Shown: positions 12,322 to 23,246, counted from the first letter of the stretch. The stretch is 64,000 nucleotides of DNA from Earliella scabrosa (GCA_022605405.1 JABYQQ010000013.1:620001-684000), one strand, 5' to 3'. Numbers and translations: made by a program. The notes: generated by a model from the letters alone, not told the origin.

Positions 12322-12672
12322 CTGAGGGTAGTCCGCGGCGACATGGATGCACTGCATGCGCCATCCCCATCCTTCGGATTTGCTGTCGCAGGCGTGGGCG
12401 GTGAACCTTATTAACTGAGTTTAAAGCACGATACTTCCTATTCCCACTGGGATCGACGGGCACGTGTTACCAAACGACGCGTCGCGTCGCGCTATTGCGG
12501 TGCGTGAGAGGTGTTCGCAGTTCCGTGTTCAACGTTCGACAGAGTGACCTTCTCAAACTCAAAAGTCGAACGGCATAAAAGGGTGCAGGTTGACCCTCCC
12601 GGTGAGTCCCGCGTCCTGTTCCTTTCCTCCACATCCCCTCACTGTCGTGCCGTGCTTCAACTGAGTCTGACC
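12322..12672. other. Intergenic region upstream of paralog B
   Basis: This is a short intergenic region with an ACGCGT hexamer at 12477-12482 inside alternating CG-rich sequence. No coding sequence is visible. Confidence 0.4.
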
Positions 12673-13911
12673 ATGCCCAAGGACAGCTCGATACTCGTTG
12701 ATGATCTTCCCAAGATACCCAAACCGCAGGTTCACATAACCGTTCTAGTTCCCAGTCAGGCTCTGAAAAGCCTGGCTTACTGGATGCGCCTCTCAGGTTC
12801 AATCGAACAGCTCAAAACATACGGTCAGATCGTCGTGAGTGTCCCTGTTATTACCTGCGAAAGATTGCGCCATATATACTGACTCATAACTGCACCAGGA
12901 GGACATAGCCAAGCTGAGCGACAGATATCCCGATCTCTGTCGTGGATGCAGTCGGGCTCCAGGATGGAAGCGCTTCCTCCGCATCGTGAGTTCCAGCACA
13001 ACGATAATACGTTCACACACGTGCATGTCCTGATGTCACGTATATCTGCAGGCCAACAGAGAATGCCCATTGATCATGGACTACGAAGAGTCTTGGCCTG
13101 TGAACGTCATCGTGCGCGAACACAGTCGCTACAAATGGCAGCGCCATGCTCATCTCGCAGGGCTTGCAAATTGGTCGAAACATTCGGTAAAGAAGGTCGC
13201 GTCATGAGCACTGCAAACTAGTCTGATCTATGTTTCTGCAGACTGAGGAAAGCCTCCGTAAGCTGGTTCCGGAACTAGTCTACGGTCGGTTGATCCCATC
13301 TAACTCTGAGTCCACCGACCCTACACCCCGAGTCTCTTCCGATGGCCAAACCTCTGCTCCTCTCGCTCGGACTGAGTAGTCTCGCCATGGCCAGTCCATC
13401 TCGACTGTGTCTAATACCATGTCGAACGATTCAACCCTAGCTGCAAGTCGTCTACCAGTCCGCACGGTACATTGTCAAACCGTTCGTCCCTTGCATGGAC
13501 CATACTAATCACAACACGCCCTTGCAGCCCGTTGCGGAGACCAATGCTCGGGAAGCTGCCAACGCCAATAGCAGCGGCTATACGTTGTCAACGGAGGCCA
13601 ATCGGGATTCCGTCCAAACGCCACTTAGGCAGCTGGCGTCAAGCCTCACGATCACCGCTCGCAACGAGCCCATCCTCCGGTTCCTACGCAAGCTCAAACC
13701 CGATCTAAGTCACCTTGTGCCCGTATTCCACGCTCAAGGAGTCGTCGACGAGGCTCATCTCGAGGGTCTCGCATCCATGGACAATCGCGACGCATGGATC
13801 TATACCTGGGTGAAGGAGAACTGGATTACCGAGTTCCAGTTCAACATCCTCATCAATGGGCTGAAGGCGCGGTACTATTTGCCTCCGGCATCAGCTCAGA
13901 TCGAAGTCTGA
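12673..13911 (+). CDS. Orphan two-copy family protein, paralog B (SAM-like C-terminus)
   Basis: Exons 12673-12834, 12899-12985, 13052-13186 and a fourth starting at 13242 correspond one to one to the gene at 2626-3964. The last exon, in the frame of ATT GTC at 13471, ends at 13911. Shared blocks are LVPSQAxxSLAxxMRLS, RxPGWxRFLRI, TEESLRKLVPEL and a strongly conserved C-terminal helical domain with DAWIYTWVKENWITEFQF. The junction between exons 4 and 5 is unresolved. The fourth exon runs into TAG at 13377, and the only phase-compatible donors are weak (GTCTCT at 13332), joined to an acceptor at 13440. The gene may therefore use an atypical splice site or be damaged there. The function is unknown; I infer a small interaction protein. 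Confidence 0.6.
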
Positions 13912-14376
13912 GGGTTGCAAGCATCCCCGATGAGCCCTAGCATCGATGAGGGCTGCTGACAACCGTACAAAAAGTCTGGTCCGTTCGGAATGCACCGTGT
14001 ATTGACGTTCACTGGTCAAACGCTTGTTACTCATTTGTATTCTGGTCAGATCCGTCGAGGTCTGACTCTGTCTGAGAACTGCGGTTCTCTGAAGCGTCAT
14101 GTACATTGGAAAATAATCCCATATTCCCAACAAAGTACGACCTTCATTCATGACTATGAAAGCAGGCGGGCGACAAGACCGGTGCGAGCGGCTACTAGTA
14201 TCGCTGCGAAATCGATGCCAACTTCGAAGGCTTCTTCTGACTTTAGCCGAGTACCTGTACGTACGTACATACAACGCGTGCCGGACGCGTGCGTGTTCTC
14301 GGCGAGAGACACGCATTTGAATGATTCTCAAGCTATCTCCTCTGCATGTGTACTACTAGTGCAACCCTGCCTCAAG
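13912..14376. other. Intergenic region upstream of LCL3
   Basis: No convincing gene is present. Open frames here lack splice continuity or family resemblance. Confidence 0.35.
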
Positions 14377-15560
14377 ATGCCTTGGTTATCCTGGCCCTGG
14401 ACGCCCTCATCGTCGCAACATGACTCGCCCCGTCCGCAGCGCGAGTTTATTTCGGACTCCCGCTCCGAGCCAAGGTCTAAACGTCTGGAATACAAGCTTG
14501 AGCCCAAAGCTCCCAAGGAAGCGTCTGAATGGAGCAAGGCACTGGCCCACTTCAAGTCCATACCTCCCTACTAAGTACCTTGTCGCGGGTACTGTGTTGC
14601 TACTACTACTGGGAGGGACAGGAGACCGTTTCTATATGCGACACTTGCGACGGATACCGAATGCGGGATGGATCACCCCAGACATCATCAAGCGCAAGCA
14701 ATGGATCAAGGGATACGTGACTGAGTGCTTTGCTATCCCATGCAGAGTTGAATTGTAAGGGCTGACCGTCTGGGGGATGATGAATCAGGGTGAGCGACTC
14801 GGACAACTTCAGGCTGTACCACACCCCTGGGATCGGATGGGGACGACGGAGGATACCCAGTAGGTGCAACGTTTCCTACATCTGGAGGATGCCGGCCGCT
14901 CGCATATCCCATACTGACTAGGCTGCCATATGTCACGTTGTAGAGAAAGTCAGAGGCAAAACGATAGCCATCCGGTTGGCCGGTGTGGATGCGCCCGAGG
15001 TGTGTGATCGTGCTGGCCAGTGCCAAACCCACGAACCTCCGCACATTACTCATGTAAATGACCCACAGGGCACATACAACTTCAATTCGGCGCAAAGCAC
15101 GCCGCAGCCGTTCGCGAAAGAGAGCAAGGGCTGGCTGGCTACTCAGATCGAAGGTCGATTCGTCTATTGCCAACTCCTCAAGCGAGATCAGTACGACCGG
15201 ATCGTCGCTGTGGTCCGTCTCCGACCTTTGTATCTACCAGGATGGCTGGTCAGGGGCAGGTGCCTCTCGATGGAGATGCTACGCGCCGGGTGGTGTGTTG
15301 TGTACGAGCAAGGCGGTGCTCAGTATGGCCCAGAGGGTCTCGTCGTGTACAAGCGTCTGGAAGAGGAGGCTCGGTGAGTGCCATTACACCGATATCATAG
15401 GTTCACCAATCACGGTCGGAGCAGTATTGCGAAGAGAGGGATATGGAAGAACAGTCAATTGGAGACCCCTGCAGACTTCAAACGACGGGACCGGGAGAAT
15501 AGGGAGACAGCAGAGCTGGATACCCTGCCACTTAGGAGCGGCCCTGGGTCCAAAGCTTGA
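14377..15560 (+). CDS. LCL3: Lcl3-like membrane-anchored staphylococcal-type nuclease, apparent frameshift
   Basis: Lcl3-type proteins are mitochondrial membrane-anchored nucleases of the SNase (thermonuclease) fold. Exons are 14377-14724, 14789-14859, 14944-14999, 15069-15373 and 15425-15560. The order fits the family: MPW start, one hydrophobic segment (YLVAGTVLLLLLGG), LRRIPN, a divergent VSDSDNFRLYHTPG in place of the usual VGDGDNFR, IRLAGVDAPE, then LLKRDQYDRIVAVV, MLRAGWCVVYEQ and a C-terminal RGIWKNS. Catalytic-type residues sit in GVDAPE and the downstream Arg and Glu positions. Within the first exon, near 14572, the frame moves by one base: the N-terminal frame reaches TAA while the membrane segment continues in the next frame. 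No phase-compatible GT-AG intron explains this. It may be a sequence error or a recent inactivation. Confidence 0.75.
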
Positions 15561-15730
15561 TTGAGATCTGTTGCACAGGCTGGATAAAGATTGGACAGAT
15601 GGAATCGCATGGACAGATTGATGACAACCGAGCCACAACAGGGGACTTTGAGCGCGTGGGCGTAGGTGCATCTGTAATGAGGGGGGTTGTGCATTGATCT
15701 CGGCAACATACTCACACACACAGATATGTA

Positions 15731-17349
15731 TCACAACAGCATCCTCCCAGCCCATCTCGGCATCGCCACACACTCCCTCACGCTCTCAATCCCACTCATC
15801 CAACTGATGAGCCGCTCGAAGCCCAGCCCGAACCCGCCATGCGGCGCACCACCGTATCTCCGCAAGTCCAGATACCACTCATAGTCCGCCTTGTCCAGCC
15901 CATGCCGCCCGAGCGCCGCCTCGAGCAGCTCCACGCGTTCTTCGCGGAGCGAGCCACCGACGAGCTCGCCCAGCCCAGGCATGAGCAAGTCGAAGCACGC
16001 GACGGTCTGCCTCCCGGGCTCGCACCCGTCGTTCATGCGCATGTAGAACGGTTTGAGCGAGGCGGGGTAATCCGTGACAAACACCGGCCCACCGACGTGC
16101 TTGTCCGCTAGCCAGCGCTCGTGCTCGCTCTGCAGGCTGCTGCCCCACTCGGGCGGGAAGACGAACGCGCTGGTCTGTGCGTGGTGTCTGGAGAGGACGT
16201 TGATGGCTTCCGTGTACGTCATGCGTGTCCAGGGTGCGGGGGCGTCGGCGTATGATTGGATTTGGGCCCGACTTGACTGGGGTGAGGACGACTCTGCGGA
16301 ACGGTGCTTCCAGAGGGCGTCCATGTCCGGGCTGGTGGCGTGGGTGCGCAAGGCCTGACGGATCACGTTCTCGACGAGTGAACAGACTTCCGAGACGGAG
16401 GAGATGAAGGCCCACTCGGCCTCAAGCATCCAGAACTCGGCCAGATGTCGCGAGGTCTGGGAGCGCTCAGCGCGGAAGCAAGGGGAAAGTGTATATACGC
16501 GCGAAAGCGCGGACGCGATGGCTTCTAGGTGAAGCTGGGAGGAGACGGTGAGATAAGCTGGATGATTGAAGTATTCCGACGGCTTCGCTTCGACTGTTGA
16601 CGTAGCTGTAGAGTCTGAGGGAGAAGGCGAAGAGTCTGATGTGGAAGGGACTATCCGGAAGGTTTCGCCTGCGCCCTCACAGTCATTAGAGGTGATTATG
16701 GGGGTGTGTACATGTACGAAGCCATTATCCTGGGACGAGTGAGACGCATACATGCGCATCATTCAGGATGATCGTACCTTGAAGTAGTCGTGTATTGCTC
16801 TGGTTGTCGTGTCGCGCAGTCGCAGCATGGCACCGATCTCCCGTGTCCGTGCGCGAAGGTGACAATGGTCTCTCAGGTACTCCACGGTCAATGCTTGCTT
16901 CTGCATCGGATATGTCTGTTTGTCGTTAGAAATGCACGACATGGTAGAGTTGATGGTGACATACGTCAGGGTCACATTCTCCCAGAATTTCAGCCTCTTC
17001 GACTTTGAGCTCTTTGGCCTGACCTGCGCCGGGGCTGTCGGCCAGTGTCCCGCGAAGTCGCACACTCGCACCATTCGTAAGTCTATTGGCAACGTCGGCC
17101 TCTGTCCCTGCGACGGCGCGCACGTTCGACGACGCACCTTTTGGCAAGGTTCACGTCGGTGAACACAGCTTGGAGCCCCGAGTCGGATGACCCGTCCGAG
17201 ATGACCGCGAAGGCGACCTTCTTTTGTTTTCGGATTGACCTGACCCAGCCATTGACCTGAATAGCAGCGGCAGACGAGGGAGGAGAGGCGAGGAGCTGGC
17301 GGATGGTCGGAGGGAGGGACGCAGTGGACAAGAACCGGCGAGCGAGCAT
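15731..17349 (-). CDS. Mitochondrial asparaginyl-tRNA synthetase
   Basis: This class II synthetase charges tRNA-Asn; the sequence suggests the organellar form. Four exons on the minus strand: 17349-17138, 17082-16965, 16915-16778 and 16729-15731, giving 488 residues. The N-terminus (MLARRFLSTASL) is basic and hydroxylated, like a mitochondrial presequence. An OB-fold tRNA-binding domain follows (VNGWVRSIRKQKKVAF, LQAVF, GASVRLRGTL). The catalytic core has TPIITSNDCEGAGETF, motif 2 with PCFRAERSQTSRHLAEFW and motif 3 with GGFGLGFERLISWM, which distinguish AsnRS from AspRS and LysRS. The yeast counterpart is Slm5. I moved the start from an upstream GTG to the first ATG. The gene is divergent from the PPQEEK gene, with 281 bp between starts. 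Confidence 0.92.
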
Positions 17350-17630
17350 CGTCACCGTCCGCGTGAGCTGGAGAGGCGCCCGTCACGCGTCATCATCTGC
17401 GCGTCGACAAGTCCCAGAATGGCAGGTGGTGTATTCGCGCCTCTTGTGCCACCAGACCGCGAACTCGTCGGCGTGGGTTGCAATGATGTCACCCCAACGC
17501 TGCATTCATACTTAAGGATTTGACCAGAACACAACTACGACGAACTCAACGACCATCTCGACTCCGTCTCATCACCGTTTTCGCAAAACCCATTTTCTTT
17601 GATCCCTCTCACACGACTACTCTTTGCACC

Positions 17631-18125
17631 ATGAGTCACCTTCTTGCACCCCAGGAAGAGAAAAAGGACTCGCGTGCTACCCAGTCAGAACCCGCCGTCA
17701 ACGATGCCAGCTTCCTCATCCCTCCCCAGGAGGAGAAGTCTGGCCAGGCCTTCAAGGGCACGGGTCAGAGCTGGCTTGTCCCTCCCCAAGAGGAAAAGTC
17801 CGAAGTCTCTGCTCTCCGCGGTGAACAGGGTGAGTAGACTAGCATCGAGATCGAAAATTAAAAGCTCATTCTCTTTGCAGCTCGGCTTGACCAAGGTTAG
17901 TACCGCATCTGGCGAGGCTCATGTTCTGGGTCCTCATGTGCACCCACAGCAATTGGTCGGATGGGAGACCGAATCAATCAACATCGAATCGAGCGAGACG
18001 CTCCTACCACCGCAGATGAGTTGGCGCAAGACAAGCAGTTGAGGGACTCGATTCTCTCCGGTGCTGCCGGCGTAACGGGAGAGGACCTCGGGTTTGCGGA
18101 GAAGCATCGTGTGGTACGGTCCTGA
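17631..18125 (+). CDS. Small PPQEEK-repeat protein
   Basis: Three exons, 17631-17829, 17881-17895 and 17950-18125, give a 129-residue protein. The middle exon is a 15-nt microexon. The N-terminal half carries three copies of a short motif, LAPQEEK at about residue 5, IPPQEEK at 30 and VPPQEEK at 50, spaced about 20-25 residues apart by Ser/Gly/Gln-rich linkers. The C-terminal half is charged and predicted helical (ADELAQDKQLRDSIL, then EDLGFAEKHR). There is no signal peptide or membrane segment. I do not recognise the family. The repeated motif, the phase-consistent splicing and the strong frame conservation of the repeat support a real gene; the repeats could be a linear binding motif for a partner protein. 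Confidence 0.65.
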
Positions 18126-18439
18126 ACTGCCGCCGATGCAGTCACGTTCAAGAGGAGGCATAGCAACTTATAGCTATATCATTAGCACTTGCTACGTATC
18201 AATATGGGCATATACGCCTTGAGTTTCTGTGCTTGAGACTTGAGCTAAGGATTCGGACGTGATGATGCGCGAAGCTGGAGAGGGAAGGCGGCCGTTGCCG
18301 AATCTGCGAGCGCCCAATGTTGATGGACAAACATTCGCAAACCTGGACTTCACCGCAGTTGGCACTCACAGTACTGACCGCTTACCTACACTAACCTCAC
18401 ACCGAAGACTCTTCCACCTCCACCACTCGCTCCGTCAAC
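18126..18439. other. Intergenic region upstream of LUC7
   Basis: This short region separates the PPQEEK gene from LUC7. Nothing recognisable is present. Confidence 0.4.
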
Positions 18440-19712
18440 ATGGGTCGGCTAGCAGAAATGCAGAGGAAGCTCCTCGAGGTATGCGTCGACCCCCCAGCTC
18501 AACATGTCTCTAGCTGAAGTGCGTCACCAGCAAATGATGGGGCCCGAGGCAATGGGCGTGTCCAACGCGAACCTCCACTGGTCAGACGAGAAAGTCTGCA
18601 GGAATTTCCTATGCGGAACATGTCCCCACACGCTCTTCACCAACACCGTACGTTTCCCGCTCTCTCCGCTGACGAATACAGCCACCTACTTCACCCCGCA
18701 CAGAAAATGGACCTCGGCGCATGCCCCAAGTCGCACACAGAGCGGCTCAAGACCGAGTTCCTCGCCGCGCGCGAGGCGAACCCTAGCGACCCCATCTTCG
18801 CGCGCTTCCAGACCGAGTACGAGTCTAACATCTTCGCGTTCGTGGACGAGTGCGACCGGAGGATTCGGGCGGCGCACCGGCGGCTGGAGAAGACTCCCGA
18901 GGAGAACGCGAAGACGACGAACCTGGTGTGTTTGCCCGACTCTCATCGAGGTTGCGGTGTCTGCGAGTGCTTGACGCGTGTGTGGGCAGATGAGGGAAAT
19001 TGCGGAAATCGAGCTCGCCATTCAGGGTGGCACGGAGAAGATCGAGACGCTGGGCGAGCAGGGCAAGGTGGAGGAATCCATGCGGGAGATGGCGGCTATT
19101 GAGGCGTTGAAGAGTGAAAAGGCGGACAAGGAGGTGCGTTCGTTTCAGTTCCTCCTACTCTCTGTGCCCCCCTCACACCCCTACAGCGTGAGTTGCAACA
19201 ACTCACTGATACGTCCGGAGCGTCTGGCCACCAAAAGCTCCGTGTATGCGACGTCTGTGGCGCCTACCTGTCCGTCCTCGACTCGGACCGTCGTCTCGCT
19301 GATCACTTCGGTGGTAAGGTGAGCCACCCACGTCTGCATGCCTCCGCCGCTTCCAGAACGCTGAACCCTATACCGTGCAGATGCATTTGGGGTACCATGA
19401 GTTGCGGAACATGCTGGTAAAGTTCAAGGAGGATCGAGACAAGCGCAAGATGGGCCCGCCATCTACGACGCCCTCCGGGGCCCCAGCAGACTCGGCCGCA
19501 CCAGGTGGCGTGCCTCCCCGCGGCGGCGACTATCGGTCGTCGCGCGACGACTACCGCGAGCGCGACCGGGGTTACGACAGGCATTCGCGTTATGAGTGAG
19601 CGTTGACGTTGTTGTGCGACGTTGTGAGGCGTGGCGGCTGACGATGTGTGCGATGTTGCGTTGCAGTGATAGGCGGAGAGAACGTTCGCGGTCCCCGAGA
19701 CGGAGGTATTGA
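18440..19712 (+). CDS. LUC7: U1 snRNP component Luc7
   Basis: Luc7 sits in the U1 snRNP and helps choose weak 5' splice sites. Seven exons close in phase: 18440-18478, 18531-18647, 18704-18925, 18990-19133, 19187-19318, 19381-19595 and 19667-19712, giving 304 residues. The first zinc finger is of the CCCH type (CRNFLCGTCPHTLF with GACPKSHTERLK). A long charged helix separates it from the second, C2H2-type finger (CDVCGAYL, then DHFGGKMHLGYHELR). The C-terminus is an arginine-serine tail (RRRERSRSPRRRY). The length and finger spacing match the family. The gene lies between two unnamed genes, and its 3' end is convergent with the gene at 19994-21754. Confidence 0.96.
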
Positions 19713-19993
19713 TCGAAGTCGGCAGACGAAAGGTAATGTATGTGCACGACGGAGGGTTTCGTCTATCCTGTGTGCGCGCTCCCTTCTTCCCCACTCTTGC
19801 TCTCGTCCGAGCTTCGTCGCTCTTGCGTTCTGGTATTTGTTATCGCTAGTGTATTGTAATACTACTTCATGCCTCGCCTCTTGTGCGCACGTTTGGCCGC
19901 TCGGAGTCGAGGGTGGACAGCAAAGCAATACGATAGCGATGTGGTGCGTGAACATGAGACAAATCTATCTAAACAAGGTGGGAATCGTCATCA

Positions 19994-21754
19994 TTAACCG
20001 GCACCCCAGCTCTTCCAGTCGAACCCGCCACTAGATGCCCGCCTTGCTTCTGTCGTCTTGCCCGCCTTGACCTTCGAAGTTGGTTTAGTAGCGCCAGTAG
20101 TGCTCTTCTCCTTCGCATGCTTGTTCAACGGGGCACAGTCCGTACGGTCAGAAGCAGCGACCGGTGCCGAGACGCGCCGTTCCGCCTTAATCTTCGCATC
20201 CGAATTTCGCGCAGAAGCGGGAGCCTTTGCTGGCATCGGCAGAGTCTGCGCGACAACGAGCGTGGTCTGCTTCGTCTGCTTGGGTGCACTGCTCCTGGCT
20301 TTGCCTTGGCCCTTGTCAAGCAATGCCAGGTTCGGCTTGTGTGCGGAGAGCGGCTTCATGTTCGTCGGCCAGTCGGGCACGGTGAGCGTCGTGATGGGCT
20401 TAAGCTTCTTCGCTGGCCGGGGGGACGACTCCGCCACAGTCTTTCCTTCGGGAGCTGGAGGATGTGGTCGTTTGGCTGGAGTACTAAGCGTCGTGATGGA
20501 CTTCAGCTTCTTCGCTGGCCGTGGGGACGACTCCGCTACGGCCTTCCCGTTCTCATGAGCGGGAGTCGGAGGGCGTGGTCGCTTGGCCGGAGTACTGACT
20601 TTGCCCATGGTCGAGGAAGAAGGACCTGCTGGCATTGACTGTGCTGTGCGCCCCGGAGCTCGCTCTGCACGAGATGTATGCTCCTTCTTCGATTCCTCTC
20701 CCTGCTCAGAAGGAGCGGGCGGCGCACGATGGGGCGACTCGGGGTCCATCTTCGTCAATATCTTCGACGACGACTTGGAGGTCATCGCGGCCATCGGTAA
20801 CGTCCGCCTCGTAGTTGTCTCGCGCGGCCCACTCCGAGCGAACGGGTTCGCATTAGCTCGTGCATTAGCCGCGCTCGTCGAGGTCGTCGACCCGCCTCCC
20901 GCCGCGTTGGACTGTGCCGTGGCATGGCGCTTCTGCACCATGCTAAACATGTTCTGGATACTCGTAAGCGCGTGCATGCGCTTCCGCGCCTGGTCTGCGG
21001 GCGCGGCGCCCTCGTTGACCTTGCGCCCCGGCAGGAACATGTCGTGGGCCCGGGCTCTCGAGGAAGACGATGACGAGAATACGCTGGTGGGCATGGTTGA
21101 GGTGCCTGAAGATGGTACGTCAAGAGGGTGCGCGGTATTGAGGCTGGCAGAATACGTACGCGATGCGGACTTGACGGGCTTCGCTAGCGGAGCAGAGGGG
21201 AGGGAGCTCCATGGTGGCGGCGTCCGGAAGAGCATGAGGGGGTTGGCCGATAATGGTGTCGAATCTGCGTGCACAGTGGATGCAGAATCCCTGCAGGAGG
21301 ACGAAGCCTTGAGAGTGTCTAGGTGACTACGCCGCCGTCCTGGAGCAGGAGCAGGCGGAGCATAGAAGCGGGCAACGGCACGCCGCTCACGATCCAGCTC
21401 GTTCTCGTGTTCTGCCACCATGTTCATCCATCCGGCATCCGGCTCGCCAGGATCCAGAGGTTCATCGTCTGACGTATCCGACACGTCTGAGGCCGACTGC
21501 TCCTCTGAGTCTGGGGTGGGGCGGTGGTGGGGAGACATATAGGACTCTTCGGACTCGTCTTCGTCTTCGTCATTGAGGATCGTGGGCCCCTCCCTGGAGC
21601 TGCAGCTGGGCTCCCCACAAATAGACGAGTCTCTGTGATCCGAGCGCGGGGCCTTATAGGGAAGGAAGACATCCATGCGCCCGCCTGATACTTGTGGACC
21701 GCGCTGAGAGTAATCTGGTTTGTCGACGCCGATGCCCCAGGACGTCTCCATCAT
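19994..21754 (-). CDS. Large basic, disordered orphan protein with internal repeat
   Basis: This is a single uninterrupted frame of 586 residues on the minus strand, starting at the ATG pair at 21754 and 21751. It is Ser/Pro/Lys-rich and mostly disordered. An acidic stretch (residues about 60-110) and a short helix with RKRMHALTSIQNMFSMVQ precede a Pro/Lys-rich half. Two tandem units of about 35 residues, encoded around 20380-20596, share AESSPRPAKKLK and STPAKRP. The C-terminus ends in GFDWKSWGAG. The Lys/Arg/Pro blocks look like nuclear localisation signals and possible SP phosphorylation sites. No known domain is visible. A 247-residue open frame on the opposite strand (20583-21326) is treated as its shadow. 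Confidence 0.65.
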   Translation of the reverse strand: MMETSWGIGVDKPDYSQRGPQVSGGRMDVFLPYKAPRSDHRDSSICGEPSCSSREGPTILNDEDEDESEESYMSPHHRPTPDSEEQSASDVSDTSDDEPLDPGEPDAGWMNMVAEHENELDRERRAVARFYAPPAPAPGRRRSHLDTLKASSSCRDSASTVHADSTPLSANPLMLFRTPPPWSSLPSAPLAKPVKSASRTYSASLNTAHPLDVPSSGTSTMPTSVFSSSSSSRARAHDMFLPGRKVNEGAAPADQARKRMHALTSIQNMFSMVQKRHATAQSNAAGGGSTTSTSAANARANANPFARSGPRETTTRRTLPMAAMTSKSSSKILTKMDPESPHRAPPAPSEQGEESKKEHTSRAERAPGRTAQSMPAGPSSSTMGKVSTPAKRPRPPTPAHENGKAVAESSPRPAKKLKSITTLSTPAKRPHPPAPEGKTVAESSPRPAKKLKPITTLTVPDWPTNMKPLSAHKPNLALLDKGQGKARSSAPKQTKQTTLVVAQTLPMPAKAPASARNSDAKIKAERRVSAPVAASDRTDCAPLNKHAKEKSTTGATKPTSKVKAGKTTEARRASSGGFDWKSWGAG

Positions 21755-21972
21755 GCGATGGAGAGGGTTCGTGGTCCGCGTATGGTGGAGAGTGTCAATA
21801 TGCAGGATGTAGGGTTTGGGGTGGGAGAAGAGGGTGTGTGGTTTACGCGTCAGCGAGGCTAGGTGGTCCAATACCCCTGACAAGGCCAATGGTTTGAAGA
21901 GTTTGTGGTCTGTTGTGGGCCTAAAGGATAAAGTGGGCTGGCGCCAGGGGTGACACCTTGTTCCGCGCAGGT

Positions 21973-22797
21973 CTAGACACAGGTGGGATCAATGAGATGC
22001 AGCGGAACCGAGTTGGATGACCCACCAACAACGCTCAGCAGGGGAAAGCGAAGGAGCCACTGGAGGACCTCGTCGTCGATATTGATGCAATCTCTAAGAT
22101 AGAGAACGCGTAGCCCCCATGGCCCACGGCGTTGCGGCGCTCGCTCTTCTTCCTCATCACCCCAGGTCAGGCATTTCGCGAGCCTCTGCACGCCTAGGGA
22201 GCCGAGGGCTGTGACGCTCGCGTCCAGGGCTGCGAGGGTGTGCAGGTGGCGGAGCATAACCACCGTGTCATCTGTGAGCTCTCTGCGCCTCCCCAGAGAG
22301 AGCACGGTAATGAGTGAGAAGTGTTCGGTATTTGGTATCTCCTGAAGGAGGGGGAGATGCGTGTCCGAGAGGGGCAGTGTGTACCGGCGGAATGCTTCAG
22401 GCAGGTTCTCAAATATCTGAGCAATGGCGGCCCAAAGACGTGGGTCCACCACACGCAGGTCGAACTCGGAGTGGTGAGAGGAGTGGGGACGATAGGATGG
22501 TATGAGGGCTTGAAGAATGTCGAAGTCATGTCCGTCTGCAGGTGGTTGGTAGGGTCGTCTGAAAGGGCCGAGAGTATGTAGCTGGTCTACATACTCTACA
22601 AGAGCTCTGATGCAGAAGAACGCGAGCGGAGGCACATAGGATAATGAGGTTTGCGAGGGTGAAGTTGCTTGAGACTGGTAAGGGGTAGGGATCGCAGAGG
22701 GAGGCGGAGCTAAGGAATACTGGATGATAGATGTGCATGCCTCGTCCGAGGTGAGCGTAGCTTTCGGTGTCCATAGCACGATTGGCTTCGAGCTCAT
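21973..22797 (-). CDS. LRR-like orphan protein
   Basis: This is an intron-less frame of 274 residues on the minus strand with its first ATG at 22797. The N-terminal half is Pro/Ser-rich and includes a hydrophobic segment around LAFFCIRALVEYVDQL. The C-terminal half has leucine-rich spacing (LRHLHTLAALDASVTALGS, then LRVLYLRDCINIDDEVLQ) typical of F-box-associated LRR proteins in basidiomycetes, but I see no F-box. It is probably a degenerate or short LRR interaction protein. It is divergent from CDC20 with 449 bp between starts. Confidence 0.6.
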   Translation of the reverse strand: MSSKPIVLWTPKATLTSDEACTSIIQYSLAPPPSAIPTPYQSQATSPSQTSLSYVPPLAFFCIRALVEYVDQLHTLGPFRRPYQPPADGHDFDILQALIPSYRPHSSHHSEFDLRVVDPRLWAAIAQIFENLPEAFRRYTLPLSDTHLPLLQEIPNTEHFSLITVLSLGRRRELTDDTVVMLRHLHTLAALDASVTALGSLGVQRLAKCLTWGDEEEERAPQRRGPWGLRVLYLRDCINIDDEVLQWLLRFPLLSVVGGSSNSVPLHLIDPTCV

Positions 22798-23246
22798 CGC
22801 AGTCTCGGCATGAATCTGGACTGCGAAGTATGATCTCAACCCGGGTGCGTCACGGGCGACGCGTCTGACACGATCAGTCACACTTGTAATGTGTGACGCA
22901 GGCCGCTGTCTTCTTGGCTCTCACACCAAGTACTTGCGGGAACGGGGGAGGTTGCATGCAACTCAGCCTGTTCTGACAGTCAAGCTTCAAGACTGGCAGT
23001 GTCTCTAGTTTTTGACTGTTTATTGGCTCGTTGGAGGTAATAAACGTAAGTAATTCCAGTGTCACAATACCCCAATTTGGTAGACATGATGACACATCAG
23101 CGCGAGGCAACACGGTCACGCACCCGAACACGAACTTCGCGCGTGCTCCGCGCGCTTGCCTCAAGTACCTCCACTCAGACCAACCATCACCCACCACCCA
23201 TCCCTCCCTCCTCTCTCCAGACACATTGACTCCGACTTCTACTGAG
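22798..23246. other. Divergent promoter region of the LRR-like gene and CDC20
   Basis: A 449-bp spacer lies between two start codons. It has a pyrimidine-rich stretch (CCATCCCTCCCTCCTCTCTCC near 23201-23220) shortly before the CDC20 start, of the kind common upstream of fungal starts. Confidence 0.4.

Noticed and set aside
20583..21326. 247-residue open frame on the plus strand
   Set aside because: It lies opposite the coding frame of the 19994-21754 gene, has no family features and is explained by codon bias in GC-rich sequence.
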